Positions 1-9,088 of a stretch of 64,000 nucleotides of DNA are shown piece after piece. Numbering within the stretch: the stretch's first letter is position 1; each line of letters opens with the position of its first letter. A model generated the notes under the pieces. It made no database searches. It was given only the letters and a program-made list of their open reading frames with translations, and was not told the DNA's origin. A program made the position numbers and the translations under genes. The stretch is from Lachnospiraceae bacterium MD308 (GTDB taxonomy: Bacteria > Bacillota > Clostridia > Lachnospirales > Lachnospiraceae), in NCBI GenBank assembly GCA_010206225.2, contig VIQU02000015.1, forward strand, positions 25,595-89,594, read 5' to 3'.

Positions 1-49
1 CAGCAGCTTTTAGTCAGTGCATATAGAAGATACAGGAGGTGACACAAGC

Positions 50-2038
50 GTGCAGAGGATTGGAGTATTTGTCTGCCATTGCGGAAGTAATATCGCGGCG
101 ACGGTAGACGTATCAAAAGTGGCAGAGATGGCGCTGATGGAGCCGGGAGTAGTCCATGCGGAAGATTACCAGTATATGTGTTCTGAAGCAGGACAGGCAA
201 AGATCGCTGACGCCATTCATGAAAAAAAATTAACAGGTATTGTTGTATGTTCCTGCTCTCCGCGTATGCATGAGGCTACATTCAGGAAAGCGGCAGAGCG
301 TGCGGGCCTGAATCCATATATGGTAGAGATTGCCAATATCCGTGAGCATTGTTCATGGATTCATAAGGATATGGAAGAGGCGACAAAGAAGGCCGTCATC
401 CTGATGAGAGCGGCAGTTGCCAAAGTAAACTTAAACACACCCCTTCAGCCCGGTGAGAGCCGCGTAACAAAAAGGGCGCTCATTATCGGAGGCGGTATTG
501 CAGGTATTCAGACAGCCCTTGATATTGCAGATGCAGGCTATGAGGTGGATATCGTGGAGAAGACGCCGAGTATCGGCGGAAGGATGTCACAGCTTGACAA
601 GACTTTCCCGACATTGGACTGTTCTGCGTGTATCCTGACACCAAAGATGGTGGAAGCCTCCGCTCATGAGAAGATCAAGATCTATACATACAGTGAAGTA
701 GAGAATGTAAGCGGATTTGTAGGCGACTTTACGGTGGATATCCGTAAAAAGGCAAGAAGCGTTGACATGGACAAATGTACAGGCTGCGGCGTCTGTCAGG
801 AGAAATGTCCTTCTAAAAAAGCGCCGAGTGAGTTTAACAGAGGCTTAAATAACCGGAGCGCCATCTACACTCCGTTTGCGCAGGCGATCCCGAATGTTCC
901 TGTCATTGACAGAGAGGCATGTATCAAGTTTAAGACGGGAAAATGCGGAATCTGCTCTAAGGTATGTCAGGCGGGAGCCATTGACTACGAGCAGAAAGAC
1001 GAGATCATTACAGAAAAGTACGGCGCTATCGTCGTTGCAACCGGTTTTGATACCATTAACCTTGATAAGTATGATGAATACGCATACAGCCAGAGTAAGG
1101 ATGTTATCACGTCTTTAGAGCTTGAGCGTGTGATGAATGCGGCAGGACCGACTCACGGACATTTAGAGCGCCTTTCCGACGGCAAGGCTCCGAAGGAGAT
1201 GGTATTTATCCAGTGCGTAGGAAGCCGCTGCTCCGACGACAGAGGGAAGCCTTACTGTTCCAAGATCTGCTGTATGTACACAGCAAAGCATGCAATGCTC
1301 ATCCGCGATAAATATCCGGATGTGAACGTAACCGTATTTTACATTGATGTGCGTACGCCGGGTAAGAACTTTGACGAGTTCTACAGAAGAGCCGTAGAGC
1401 AGTACGGAGTCAATTATATTAAAGGTCAGGTTGGAAAAGTCATCCCGCAGCCAAACGGCAAGCTTTTAGTACAGGGCTCAGACCTTCTCGACAACCGTCA
1501 GATTTTAAAAGAGGCGGATATGGTTGTCCTTGCTACGGCGATCGAGCCGAATCCGGATGTAAGAAAGATCGCGACGATGCTGACTGCAAGTATCGATACG
1601 AACAACTTCTTAACTGAGGCTCACGCAAAGCTTCGTCCGGTAGAGTCGCCGACGGCAGGTATCTTCCTTTCCGGCGTATGTCAGGGACCAAAGGATATTC
1701 CTGAGACTGTTGCGCAGGCAGGCGCGGCGGCAGTTAAGGCAATCGGACTCCTTGCAAAGGATAAGCTTATGACGAATCCGTGTACCGCTCATTCCGATGA
1801 GCTTCTCTGTAATGGATGTTCAACCTGTGAGAATGTATGTCCTTACGGGGCGATTACATATGAGGATAAAGAGGTTAATGATCACGGTATTCGTGAGGTT
1901 CGCCGTCTTGCAGTTGTTAACAGTGCGCTTTGTCAGGGCTGCGGCGCCTGTACAGTAGCGTGTCCGTCAGGAGCTATGGACCTTCAAGGGTTCTCGAACA
2001 GACAGATCATAGCGGAGGTGGATGCAATATGTCGATAG
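50..2038 (+). CDS. hdrA: HdrA-type FAD/iron-sulfur subunit of a heterodisulfide-reductase-like complex
   Basis: About 662 residues. In Hdr complexes this subunit carries the FAD that can split an electron pair between a high- and a low-potential acceptor. Seen in order: an N-terminal CHCGSN segment; FAD-binding GGGIAG near residue 147; ferredoxin motif CTGCGVCQEKCP near 243 and a second Cys set near 290; Cys-rich CVGSRC and CSKICC between about 388 and 405; and a C-terminal two-cluster ferredoxin domain (CNGCSTCENVCP near 587, CQGCGACTVACP near 628). The GTG at 50 is chosen because AGGAGGT lies at 34-40; the frame is open further upstream to 17. The stop overlaps the next gene by 10 nt. HdrB and HdrC do not follow; FlxABCD-like and fumarate-reductase genes do. 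Anything upstream lies outside the window. Confidence 0.9.
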   Translation: MQRIGVFVCHCGSNIAATVDVSKVAEMALMEPGVVHAEDYQYMCSEAGQAKIADAIHEKKLTGIVVCSCSPRMHEATFRKAAERAGLNPYMVEIANIREHCSWIHKDMEEATKKAVILMRAAVAKVNLNTPLQPGESRVTKRALIIGGGIAGIQTALDIADAGYEVDIVEKTPSIGGRMSQLDKTFPTLDCSACILTPKMVEASAHEKIKIYTYSEVENVSGFVGDFTVDIRKKARSVDMDKCTGCGVCQEKCPSKKAPSEFNRGLNNRSAIYTPFAQAIPNVPVIDREACIKFKTGKCGICSKVCQAGAIDYEQKDEIITEKYGAIVVATGFDTINLDKYDEYAYSQSKDVITSLELERVMNAAGPTHGHLERLSDGKAPKEMVFIQCVGSRCSDDRGKPYCSKICCMYTAKHAMLIRDKYPDVNVTVFYIDVRTPGKNFDEFYRRAVEQYGVNYIKGQVGKVIPQPNGKLLVQGSDLLDNRQILKEADMVVLATAIEPNPDVRKIATMLTASIDTNNFLTEAHAKLRPVESPTAGIFLSGVCQGPKDIPETVAQAGAAAVKAIGLLAKDKLMTNPCTAHSDELLCNGCSTCENVCPYGAITYEDKEVNDHGIREVRRLAVVNSALCQGCGACTVACPSGAMDLQGFSNRQIIAEVDAICR

Positions 2039-2469
2039 AAAAGAAAGAATTCAGACCGAAAATTGTGGCGTTCTGCTGTAACTGGTGCAGTTATGCAGGA
2101 GCTGACCTTGCAGGCAGCAGCCGTCTTGGTTATCCGGCAGATGTAAAGATCATTCGTGTTCCCTGTTCCTGCCGGGTAAACCCGATGTTTATCTTAAGGG
2201 CATTTGAAAAGGGCGCAGACGGAGTGATCATGTGCGGCTGCCATCCGGGAGACTGCCATTACAGCACAGGTAACTTCTACGCAAGAAGACGTATGACGCT
2301 TCTGTTCTCCATGTTAGATTATATCGGCGTGGAAAACGGACGTACACGGGTAGAGTGGGTATCTGCCGCAGAGGGCGTAAAGTTCTCTGACACCATGAAC
2401 AGCTTCGTGGAGAAGATATACTCACTTGGTGAAAATGTAAGATTGGGGGATTTAAGATGCAGGAATTAA
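2029..2469 (+). CDS. MvhD/FlxD-like [2Fe-2S] electron-transfer subunit
   Basis: 146 residues, the usual size of MvhD. In methanogens MvhD passes electrons from a hydrogenase to HdrA; in bacterial FlxABCD-HdrABC clusters the equivalent is FlxD. Conserved Cys sets are visible: FCCNWCSYAGADLAG near the start, PCSCRVNP in the middle and MCGCHPGDCHY. The ATG at 2029 sits 8 nt after GGAGGTGG; a longer upstream frame reads through hdrA and is not a credible start. It overlaps hdrA by 10 nt and the next gene by 13 nt, which suggests translational coupling and fixed stoichiometry. Here it most likely delivers electrons from the NADH-oxidising subunits to HdrA (inference). Confidence 0.88.
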   Translation: MSIEKKEFRPKIVAFCCNWCSYAGADLAGSSRLGYPADVKIIRVPCSCRVNPMFILRAFEKGADGVIMCGCHPGDCHYSTGNFYARRRMTLLFSMLDYIGVENGRTRVEWVSAAEGVKFSDTMNSFVEKIYSLGENVRLGDLRCRN

Positions 2470-3431
2470 TTAATCGTGCGAAGGAACTGCTGGATGACGG
2501 AACAGTAGCGCGAGTTCTCGGCTGGAGAGCCGGAGACCTGCCTTACAATCCGGAGCCGGCTTACTTTGAGAATGCGGAATCGTTGAAGGATTTTGTCTAC
2601 AACGGATTCTGCGGAGCAAATCTAAGTAAATACATGATTGAGGCGTCAAAGTTAGAAGGAAAGACTTTAGTATGCTTAAAGCCATGTGATACATACAGCT
2701 TTAACCAGCTCATAAAAGAGCACCGGGTAGACCGGGAGAAAGCATACGTCATCGGCGTAGGCTGCAAGGGAAAGCTTGATATTGAAAAGATCAGAGCACA
2801 GGGGATCAAAGGGATCGAGAGCATCGAAGGCGCTGAGATTACCGATGAGGCCGAGACTCTGAAAATCCAGACCATTTACGGGGAGAAGACCTGCGCTTAC
2901 TCTGACGCTATGCTTGAGAGATGCCATGTGTGCAAGGGAAAAGAGCATAAGATCTATGACGAGCAGATTGGCGAATCTAAGGAGACAAAGGACGGAGAGC
3001 GTTTTGACGAGGTTTCTAGGATAGAGGCTATGGCGCCGGCGGAGAAATTCGCATTTTTTAAGAAGGAGCTTAGCAAATGTATCCGCTGCAATGCCTGCAG
3101 AAATGTCTGTCCTGCATGCAGCTGCCGCAAATGTGTCTTTGACAGCAACAAGTTTGACAGCTCCCAGAAGGCGAATGTGGATTCCTTCGAGGAGAAGATG
3201 TTCCATATTATCCGAGCTTTCCACGTAGCAGGAAGATGTACGGACTGCGGCGAGTGCAGCCGCGTGTGCCCGCAGGGAATCCCGCTTCATTTGTTCAACC
3301 GGAAGTTTATCAAGGATATTGACGAGCTGTACGGCGAGTATCAGGCGGGAGACGACACCGATTCAAAAGCACCGCTCACAAACTATACGTTTGAGGATGC
3401 GGAACCAAGTATAGTAGGAAAGAGGGGATAA
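2457..3431 (+). CDS. Iron-sulfur subunit, FlxC-like (F420-hydrogenase beta-like N-terminus plus 4Fe-4S dicluster domain)
   Basis: 324 residues. The N-terminal two thirds resembles the coenzyme-F420 hydrogenase/dehydrogenase beta-type fold (KPCDTYSF, VIGVGCKGK, CHVCKGKEH). The C-terminal third carries a ferredoxin-like dicluster domain: CIRCNACRNVCPACSCRKC near residue 207 and CTDCGECSRVCPQG near 261. In FlxABCD clusters such a subunit relays electrons between the NADH site and the HdrA/MvhD pair. It starts inside the mvhD-like gene and ends 3 nt before the next gene, so it belongs to the same operon. The exact Flx letter is assigned by position and is less certain than the family. Confidence 0.78.
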   Translation: MQELINRAKELLDDGTVARVLGWRAGDLPYNPEPAYFENAESLKDFVYNGFCGANLSKYMIEASKLEGKTLVCLKPCDTYSFNQLIKEHRVDREKAYVIGVGCKGKLDIEKIRAQGIKGIESIEGAEITDEAETLKIQTIYGEKTCAYSDAMLERCHVCKGKEHKIYDEQIGESKETKDGERFDEVSRIEAMAPAEKFAFFKKELSKCIRCNACRNVCPACSCRKCVFDSNKFDSSQKANVDSFEEKMFHIIRAFHVAGRCTDCGECSRVCPQGIPLHLFNRKFIKDIDELYGEYQAGDDTDSKAPLTNYTFEDAEPSIVGKRG

Positions 3432-3434
3432 TGT

Positions 3435-4466
3435 ATGTATAAGATCGCAAAAGAAAATCTTTCCGCATTATTCCGGTTAATCGCGGATAGTCAGGAATTG
3501 TACCTCCCGGTAAAGACAGCCGGACAGGTAAACTTTGCCGCATGGAGCGAGGAGGCAGAAGTCGCTCTTGATACGCTCAAATCCGTAAAATCTCCGAAGG
3601 ATGCATTCTTTCCGCAGAGTGAGGGTCTGTACACGGTAAGACGGGAAGGCAGAAAGATGAAGGTAGAGCCAGAGAGCCTTAAGGAGCAGGATTTTGTAGT
3701 GTTCGGCATGAAGGCCTGCGATGTGAAGGGCTTGGAGGTACTGGATAATGTATTTTTATCTGATCCGGTTGATACTTTCTATGCGGCAAGAAGAGAGCAT
3801 GGAACTATCGTTGCTCTTGCTTGCCATGAGCCGGAGGAATCCTGCTTCTGCAAGGTGTTCGGAGTAGACGCGGCAAATCCGGCGGCAGACGTTGCAGCCT
3901 GGATGATCGAGGATGAGCTTCACTGGAAAGCTCTGACTGAAAAGGGCGAGGCTCTGACTGAGAAGGTGAAAGAGCTTCTTTCAGACGGAGACGAGGCGGC
4001 TGTAGAGACAGAGAAGCAGTCAATCCATAATATCATAGAAAAACTGCCATATATGAACCTTTCTTTAGACGGATGGAATGGCGGCGCCCTTTCGGAAAAA
4101 TTTGACGACAAGCTCTGGGAAGAGTTATATAAGCCATGTCTGGCCTGCGGTACGTGTACTTTCGTGTGCCCGACCTGCCAGTGCTATGACATCAAAGATT
4201 ATGATACAGGAAACAGCGTATCCCGTTACCGTTGCTGGGATTCCTGTATGTATTCAGACTTTACGATGATGGCCCACGGCAACAACCGTACGAGCCAGAT
4301 GCAGAGATTCCGCCAGAGATTCATGCACAAGCTGGTGTATTATCCGGCAAACAATGACGGCATGTACTCCTGCGTAGGGTGCGGCCGCTGTGTGGAAAAA
4401 TGTCCGGCATCCCTTAATATCGTAAAGGTTATCAAAGCATTTCAGAAACAGGGAGGTGAAAAATAA
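3435..4466 (+). CDS. 4Fe-4S dicluster subunit, FlxB/AsrA/sulfhydrogenase-beta-like
   Basis: 343 residues. Similar in layout to the iron-sulfur subunit of anaerobic sulfite reductase (AsrA) and the beta subunit of soluble hydrogenases: an N-terminal domain with MKACDVKGLEVLD and CHEPEESCFCK, then two clusters near the C-terminus, CLACGTCTFVCPTCQC near residue 235 and CVGCGRCVEKCPASLNI near 312. These proteins usually pair with an FAD/NAD(P)-binding partner, and that partner is the next gene, which begins on the last base of this stop codon. The role is electron relay from NADH into the complex (inference from family and position). Confidence 0.82.
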   Translation: MYKIAKENLSALFRLIADSQELYLPVKTAGQVNFAAWSEEAEVALDTLKSVKSPKDAFFPQSEGLYTVRREGRKMKVEPESLKEQDFVVFGMKACDVKGLEVLDNVFLSDPVDTFYAARREHGTIVALACHEPEESCFCKVFGVDAANPAADVAAWMIEDELHWKALTEKGEALTEKVKELLSDGDEAAVETEKQSIHNIIEKLPYMNLSLDGWNGGALSEKFDDKLWEELYKPCLACGTCTFVCPTCQCYDIKDYDTGNSVSRYRCWDSCMYSDFTMMAHGNNRTSQMQRFRQRFMHKLVYYPANNDGMYSCVGCGRCVEKCPASLNIVKVIKAFQKQGGEK

Positions 4467-5320
4467 TGAGTGAATGTACCTGTCATAAAAATTATACATT
4501 AGATACTCTGATTCCGCAGGTTGGCGTGATCACCGATATCCGCCAGGAGACGCCGGATGTTAAAACCTTCCGCGTCAATGCGCCGGAAGGAGGAAAGCTT
4601 TTTGAGCATATGCCCGGGCAGTGCGCTATGGTATGCGTGCCGGGCGTCAGCGAAGGTATGTTTTCCATTACTTCTTCGCCTACTAATAAAGAGTATCAGG
4701 AATTTAGTATTAAAAAGTGCGGAGTTCTTACTGACTATCTTCACAGCCTTGAGGTGGGCGATGAGATCACGGTAAGGGGACCATATGGCAATTCCTTCCC
4801 GGTAGAGACAGAGCTTAAGGGAAAGAATCTTTTGTTCATCGCCGGAGGTATCGGTCTTGCGCCTTTGCGTTCCGTAATAAACTACGTGATCGACAACAGA
4901 GCAAACTATGGAACGGTTGATATTGTCTATGGCTCCCGTTCTGCAGATGATCTGGTTCAGCTTAAGGAGATTCAGGATGTATGGATGAAGACAGAGGGGA
5001 TCAATGTCCATCTGACCATTGACAGAGAGCAGGAAGGCTGGGACGGCCACGTAGGATTTGTCCCGAATTATGTAAAGGAGCTTGGCTTTGATACAGATAA
5101 GACAGCGCTTGTATGCGGTCCTCCGATCATGATCAAGTTCGTGCTGGCGGGTCTTAAGGAACTTGGATTCACGACAGAGCAGGTGTATACTACATTAGAG
5201 CTTCGTATGAAGTGCGGTATCGGAAAATGCGGACGCTGCAATATCGGTTCCAAGTACGTGTGCAAAGATGGACCAGTGTTCCGCTTTGATGAGATCGATG
5301 AGCTTCCGAATGAGTATTAG
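4466..5320 (+). CDS. FAD/NAD(P)H-binding oxidoreductase subunit, FlxA-like (AsrB/PyrK family)
   Basis: 284 residues, ferredoxin-NADP-reductase fold. The N-terminal FAD domain contains GPYGNSFPVE; the nucleotide-binding part has FIAGGIGLAPLRS near residue 127 and LVCGPPIMIKF. A PyrK-type [2Fe-2S] motif, CGIGKCGRCNIGSKYVC, sits near 249. This is the expected NADH entry point of a Flx complex. The ATG overlaps the upstream TAA by one base and follows GGGAGGTG. It is followed after 29 nt by the fumarate reductase iron-sulfur gene. The choice of NADH over NADPH cannot be read from the sequence. Confidence 0.87.
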   Translation: MSECTCHKNYTLDTLIPQVGVITDIRQETPDVKTFRVNAPEGGKLFEHMPGQCAMVCVPGVSEGMFSITSSPTNKEYQEFSIKKCGVLTDYLHSLEVGDEITVRGPYGNSFPVETELKGKNLLFIAGGIGLAPLRSVINYVIDNRANYGTVDIVYGSRSADDLVQLKEIQDVWMKTEGINVHLTIDREQEGWDGHVGFVPNYVKELGFDTDKTALVCGPPIMIKFVLAGLKELGFTTEQVYTTLELRMKCGIGKCGRCNIGSKYVCKDGPVFRFDEIDELPNEY

Positions 5321-5349
5321 TCAAAAATAACGAAAGGATACAAAATAGC

Positions 5350-6024
5350 ATGGAAAATATGGTAAATGTATATTTTAGCGGTAAGAGATACAGCGTTCCG
5401 GCAGACCTTACGATCATGACCGCCATGGAGTACGCTGGCTATACATGGAAAAGAGGCTGCGGCTGCCGTCACGGTTTCTGCGGAGCCTGTGCAACCGTAT
5501 ACAGAATTAAAGGGAAGAACGAGTTAAAAACCTGCCTTGCATGCCAGACTCAGGTAGAAGAGGGCATGTATGTGGCAAGCATTCCGTTTTTCCCGACAGA
5601 CAAGAGAACTTACGATATCAAAGATATCAAGCCGACACAGCAGATTATGATGGAGCTTTATCCAGAGATCTATAGCTGTATCGGATGTAATGCCTGTACA
5701 AATGCCTGTACGCAGGATCTGAATGTTATGCAGTATATCGCGTATGCCCAGAGAGGTGAGTTTGAGAAATGCGCGGAGGAGTCCTTTGACTGCATCGGCT
5801 GCGGCTGCTGTACGGTAAGATGTCCGGCCGGTATTTCCCATCCGCACGTAGGTGTTCTGGCAAGAAGACTGACCGGAAAGTATATCGCGCCAGAGACAGA
5901 GCATCTTACGAACCGCGTAGACGAGATCAATAAGGGCGAGTATGACGGATTGATCGAGCAGATTATGCAAAAACCGATCACCGAGATGCAGGAACTTTAC
6001 AATACAAGAGAGATTGAGAAATAA
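5350..6024 (+). CDS. frdB: Fumarate reductase/succinate dehydrogenase iron-sulfur subunit (FrdB/TfrB-like)
   Basis: 224 residues. An N-terminal plant-type [2Fe-2S] domain shows CGCRHGFCGAC near residue 38 followed by CLAC; the C-terminal half has two [4Fe-4S] motifs, CIGCNACTNACTQ near 110 and CIGCGCCTVRCPAG near 151. The layout resembles methanogen TfrB (thiol:fumarate reductase) and SdhB, but the protein lacks the CCG domain found at the end of TfrB. No membrane-anchor gene (FrdC/FrdD) is present, so the enzyme should be soluble. It probably takes electrons from the HdrA/Flx subunits encoded just upstream and passes them to the flavoprotein encoded 14 nt downstream (inference). Confidence 0.87.
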   Translation: MENMVNVYFSGKRYSVPADLTIMTAMEYAGYTWKRGCGCRHGFCGACATVYRIKGKNELKTCLACQTQVEEGMYVASIPFFPTDKRTYDIKDIKPTQQIMMELYPEIYSCIGCNACTNACTQDLNVMQYIAYAQRGEFEKCAEESFDCIGCGCCTVRCPAGISHPHVGVLARRLTGKYIAPETEHLTNRVDEINKGEYDGLIEQIMQKPITEMQELYNTREIEK

Positions 6025-6038
6025 GGGAGGGCGTAATT

Positions 6039-7649
6039 ATGTATACACCATATCCAGAGAATATGATGGAATCCATCAAAAAGGTAGAGGCTACAAGGGC
6101 AGAGCGTATGGCTACGGAACCAAGACGTCTGACTGCTGATGAAAAAGAGGCTCTCCTGAAGGAATTCCATCCAGATTATAATCCGGATGCTTTTGCAGAG
6201 ATCAAGGTAGGTCCGAATAAGGGGCAGAAGGCGCCCCTTGAACTGGCAGAGATGCTTCACTCAACAAGCCGGATTCTGAATAAGGATATTGATATTACAA
6301 AGATTGACTATGACGTAGACGTACTGGTAATCGGAGGAGGCGGCGCCGGTTCTTCCTGCGCCATCGAAGCGCACAACGCAGGCGCTAACGTAATGATCGT
6401 AACAAAGCTTCGTATCGGCGATGCCAATACGATGATGGCCGAGGGCGGTATTCAGGCGGCAGACAAGGAAAATGATTCACCGGTACAGCACTACTTAGAT
6501 TGCTTTGGCGGCGGACATTTTGCCGCAAGGCCGGAGCTTGTGAAACGTCTTGTTATGGAAGCCCCGGATGCGATCAAGTGGTTAAATGAACTTGGTGTTA
6601 TGTTTGACAAAGATGCAGACGGACGTATGGTAACGACACACGGCGGCGGTACATCGAGAAAGAGAATGCATGCATGTAAGGATTACTCCGGCGCTGAGAT
6701 CATGCGTACCGTAAGAGACGAGGTATTAAACCTTGGCATTCCGGTAATAGAGTTTACCTCTGCCGTAGAGCTTTTGAAGGATGATAAAGGGCAGGCGGCA
6801 GGAGCTGTACTGCTGAATATGGAGACAGGAGATTATTCTGTTGCAAGAGCGAAGACTGTTGTTATCGCAACAGGCGGCGCAGGAAGAATGCACTATCAGG
6901 GCTTTCCGACATCGAATCATTATGGGGCAACGGCAGACGGACTTGTACTGGGATACCGGGCAGGAGTGCCGCTTCTTTATCAGGATTCCATCCAGTACCA
7001 TCCGACAGGCGTGGCTCATCCGGTACAGATTCAGGGCGCTCTTGTTACAGAGAAGGTGCGTTCCGTCGGCGCTCAGCTTGTAAACGCTAACGGCGAAGCC
7101 TACATTCATCCTCTGGAGACACGTGATGTCAATGCTTCCGGCGTTATCCGTGAGTGTGAAGAGGGACGCGGCGTGGAAGCGCCAAGCGGACAAAAGGGAG
7201 TATGGCTTGACACGCCTATGATCGAGATTCTCGGCGGAGAGGGAACCATCGAGAAGAGGATCCCAGCCATGTTCCGCATGTACATGAAATATGGAATTGA
7301 TATGAGAAAAGTGCCGATTCTGATCTATCCGACGCTTCATTATCAGAACGGCGGTCTTGAGATCGACGGAGAAGGCTTTACGAAGGCAATTCCAAATCTT
7401 TTAGCGGCAGGAGAGGTCGCAGGCGGAATCCACGGAAGAAACCGTCTGATGGGCAATTCCCTTCTTGACGTGATCGTATTCGGACGCAATGCCGGTAAGA
7501 AGGCTGCTGCAAAAGCGAAAGAAGTAGAACTTGGCACGATGAACCTTGACCATGTGGCAGGCTATGAGAAGGAGTTAACGGATGCTTCGATGGCTACAGG
7601 AGAAGTGTCGCCGAAGCTTCTTCCGAAATATGCCCGTCACGAGAGATAG
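6039..7649 (+). CDS. frdA: Fumarate reductase flavoprotein subunit (FrdA/TfrA-like)
   Basis: 536 residues. Reduces fumarate to succinate. FAD-binding GGGGAGSS is near residue 98. Catalytic-region landmarks of the FrdA/SdhA family are present: HPTG near 320, TEKVRS near 336, HYQNGG near 434 and GRNRLMGNSL near 466. The position that holds the covalent-flavin His in membrane SdhA/FrdA (SHT before the GGI motif) reads ANT here, so FAD is probably non-covalent. An extension of about 90 residues precedes the FAD domain, with no signal peptide, which supports a cytoplasmic enzyme. The fumarase genes follow at once, which supports fumarate as substrate. L-aspartate oxidase is less likely because nadA and nadC are absent and an FrdB partner is adjacent. 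Confidence 0.9.
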   Translation: MYTPYPENMMESIKKVEATRAERMATEPRRLTADEKEALLKEFHPDYNPDAFAEIKVGPNKGQKAPLELAEMLHSTSRILNKDIDITKIDYDVDVLVIGGGGAGSSCAIEAHNAGANVMIVTKLRIGDANTMMAEGGIQAADKENDSPVQHYLDCFGGGHFAARPELVKRLVMEAPDAIKWLNELGVMFDKDADGRMVTTHGGGTSRKRMHACKDYSGAEIMRTVRDEVLNLGIPVIEFTSAVELLKDDKGQAAGAVLLNMETGDYSVARAKTVVIATGGAGRMHYQGFPTSNHYGATADGLVLGYRAGVPLLYQDSIQYHPTGVAHPVQIQGALVTEKVRSVGAQLVNANGEAYIHPLETRDVNASGVIRECEEGRGVEAPSGQKGVWLDTPMIEILGGEGTIEKRIPAMFRMYMKYGIDMRKVPILIYPTLHYQNGGLEIDGEGFTKAIPNLLAAGEVAGGIHGRNRLMGNSLLDVIVFGRNAGKKAAAKAKEVELGTMNLDHVAGYEKELTDASMATGEVSPKLLPKYARHER

Positions 7650-7680
7650 AAACAGTGAAATTAATAGGAGATTAAAAATT

Positions 7681-8523
7681 ATGCGTGAGATAGAAGTTAG
7701 CAAGCTTACTGATGTAATTGAAAAACTTTGTATCGCAGCAAATGAGCATCTTCCGGAGGATGTAAAGTGTGCAATCAAGAATTGCCGCGCATGTGAGGAT
7801 GGAGAGATTGCGAAAGGAGTTCTCGATAATATTATCGAGAACTTCGAGATTGCTGACAATGAGTGCGTGCCGATCTGTCAGGATACCGGCATGGCGTGTG
7901 TGTTCTTAGAGATCGGACAGGACGTACATCTTACAGGCGGAGACCTTACGGAAGCCGTCAATGAAGGCGTGCGCCGTGGGTATGACAAGGGTTATCTTCG
8001 TAAATCGGTTGTGAAGGATCCGGTTCGCCGCGGAAATACTGGCGACAACACACCGGCAATGCTCTATACGGAAATCGTTCCAGGAGAGCAGATCAAGGTA
8101 ACGGTAGGACCAAAAGGCTTCGGAAGCGAGAATATGAGTCAGATCCGTATGTTTAAGCCATCCCACGGCCTTCAGGGGATCAAAGACTTTATCCTTGAAG
8201 TTGTAGAGACGGCGGGGCCGAACCCGTGTCCGCCTATGGTAGTCGGCGTAGGAATCGGCGGAACCTTTGACAAGGCAGCCCTTCTTGCAAAGAAAGCGCT
8301 GATGCGGCCGGTTGATTCTGAGAACCCGGATCCGTTCTATGCAGATCTTGAAAAAGAAATGCTTTCTAAGATCAATGAGCTTGGAATCGGTCCGCAGGGC
8401 TTTGGCGGAAAGACAACGGCGATCGGCCTTAATATCGAGACATTACCGACTCATATCGCAGGTATGCCATGTGCGGTTAATATCAACTGCCATGTGACAC
8501 GCCACAAAACGGAGGTGATTTAG
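7681..8523 (+). CDS. Class I fumarate hydratase, alpha subunit
   Basis: 280 residues from the ATG at 7681, chosen because an AGGAG ribosome site lies at 7667-7671; a longer frame back to 7582 overlaps frdA and is not needed. This is the N-terminal half of the oxygen-sensitive [4Fe-4S] fumarase or tartrate dehydratase, which interconverts malate and fumarate. Cluster-region cysteines are seen in [23 protein letters not shown] and near the C-terminus ([15 protein letters not shown]). It stops one base before the beta-subunit start. Together with fumarate reductase it forms a malate-to-succinate path. L(+)-tartrate dehydratase is the main alternative; the fumarate reductase context favours fumarase. 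Confidence 0.9.
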   Translation: MREIEVSKLTDVIEKLCIAANEHLPEDVKCAIKNCRACEDGEIAKGVLDNIIENFEIADNECVPICQDTGMACVFLEIGQDVHLTGGDLTEAVNEGVRRGYDKGYLRKSVVKDPVRRGNTGDNTPAMLYTEIVPGEQIKVTVGPKGFGSENMSQIRMFKPSHGLQGIKDFILEVVETAGPNPCPPMVVGVGIGGTFDKAALLAKKALMRPVDSENPDPFYADLEKEMLSKINELGIGPQGFGGKTTAIGLNIETLPTHIAGMPCAVNINCHVTRHKTEVI

Positions 8524-9087
8524 ATGGCAGCAAGAAAGATTACATTACCGCTTACCGAAGAGCTTGCAAAGACACTCCATGCAGGAGACAGCGTGCTCGT
8601 GACCGGAACGATCTATACGTCCCGCGATGCTGGACATAAGCGCATGTGCGAGTCATTGGCAAAGGGAGAAAAGATACCGTTTGACCCGAAGGATGCAACC
8701 ATCTATTACGTCGGTCCTACGCCTGCAAAGCCGGGCAAAGTGATCGGCTCCGCAGGCCCTACGACAAGCGGGCGCATGGATGCTTACGCACCGACCATGA
8801 TGTCTGTAGGCGCAAGAGGGATGATCGGAAAAGGCGCGCGTCTTCCGGAGGTTGTTGAAGCCATGAAGAAGTATTCCGGCGTTTACTTCGGAGCCATCGG
8901 AGGCGCTGGCGCGCTTCTTGCAAAATGTATCAAGAAGGCAGAGCTGATTGCTTTTGAGGATCTTGGCGCAGAGGCGCTTAGAAAGCTTTATGTGGAGGAT
9001 ATGCCGTTAGTTGTCATCATCGACAGTGAGGGAAATAATCTGTATGAGAGCGGACGCGCCGCATATCTGGAGCAGAAGAACAAATAG
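8524..9087 (+). CDS. Class I fumarate hydratase, beta subunit
   Basis: 187 residues, the C-terminal swivel domain of class I fumarases encoded separately, as is common in clostridia. Typical motifs: VLVTGTIYTSRDAGHKRM, YVGPTPAKPGKVIGSAGPT, TSGRMDAYAP and GAIGGAGALL. The ATG directly abuts the alpha-subunit stop and its ribosome site (GGAGGTG) lies inside the alpha gene, so the two are translationally coupled. A 107-nt gap containing a long hairpin separates it from the transporter gene. Confidence 0.9.
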   Translation: MAARKITLPLTEELAKTLHAGDSVLVTGTIYTSRDAGHKRMCESLAKGEKIPFDPKDATIYYVGPTPAKPGKVIGSAGPTTSGRMDAYAPTMMSVGARGMIGKGARLPEVVEAMKKYSGVYFGAIGGAGALLAKCIKKAELIAFEDLGAEALRKLYVEDMPLVVIIDSEGNNLYESGRAAYLEQKNK

Positions 9088-9088
9088 A

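Noticed and set aside
2676..3290. 204-codon minus-strand frame
   Set aside because: Antisense to the well-supported FlxC-like gene; no family motif and no ribosome site.
6039..7649. L-aspartate oxidase (NadB) instead of fumarate reductase
   Set aside because: Adjacent FrdB-like and fumarase genes and lack of nadA/nadC favour fumarate reductase.
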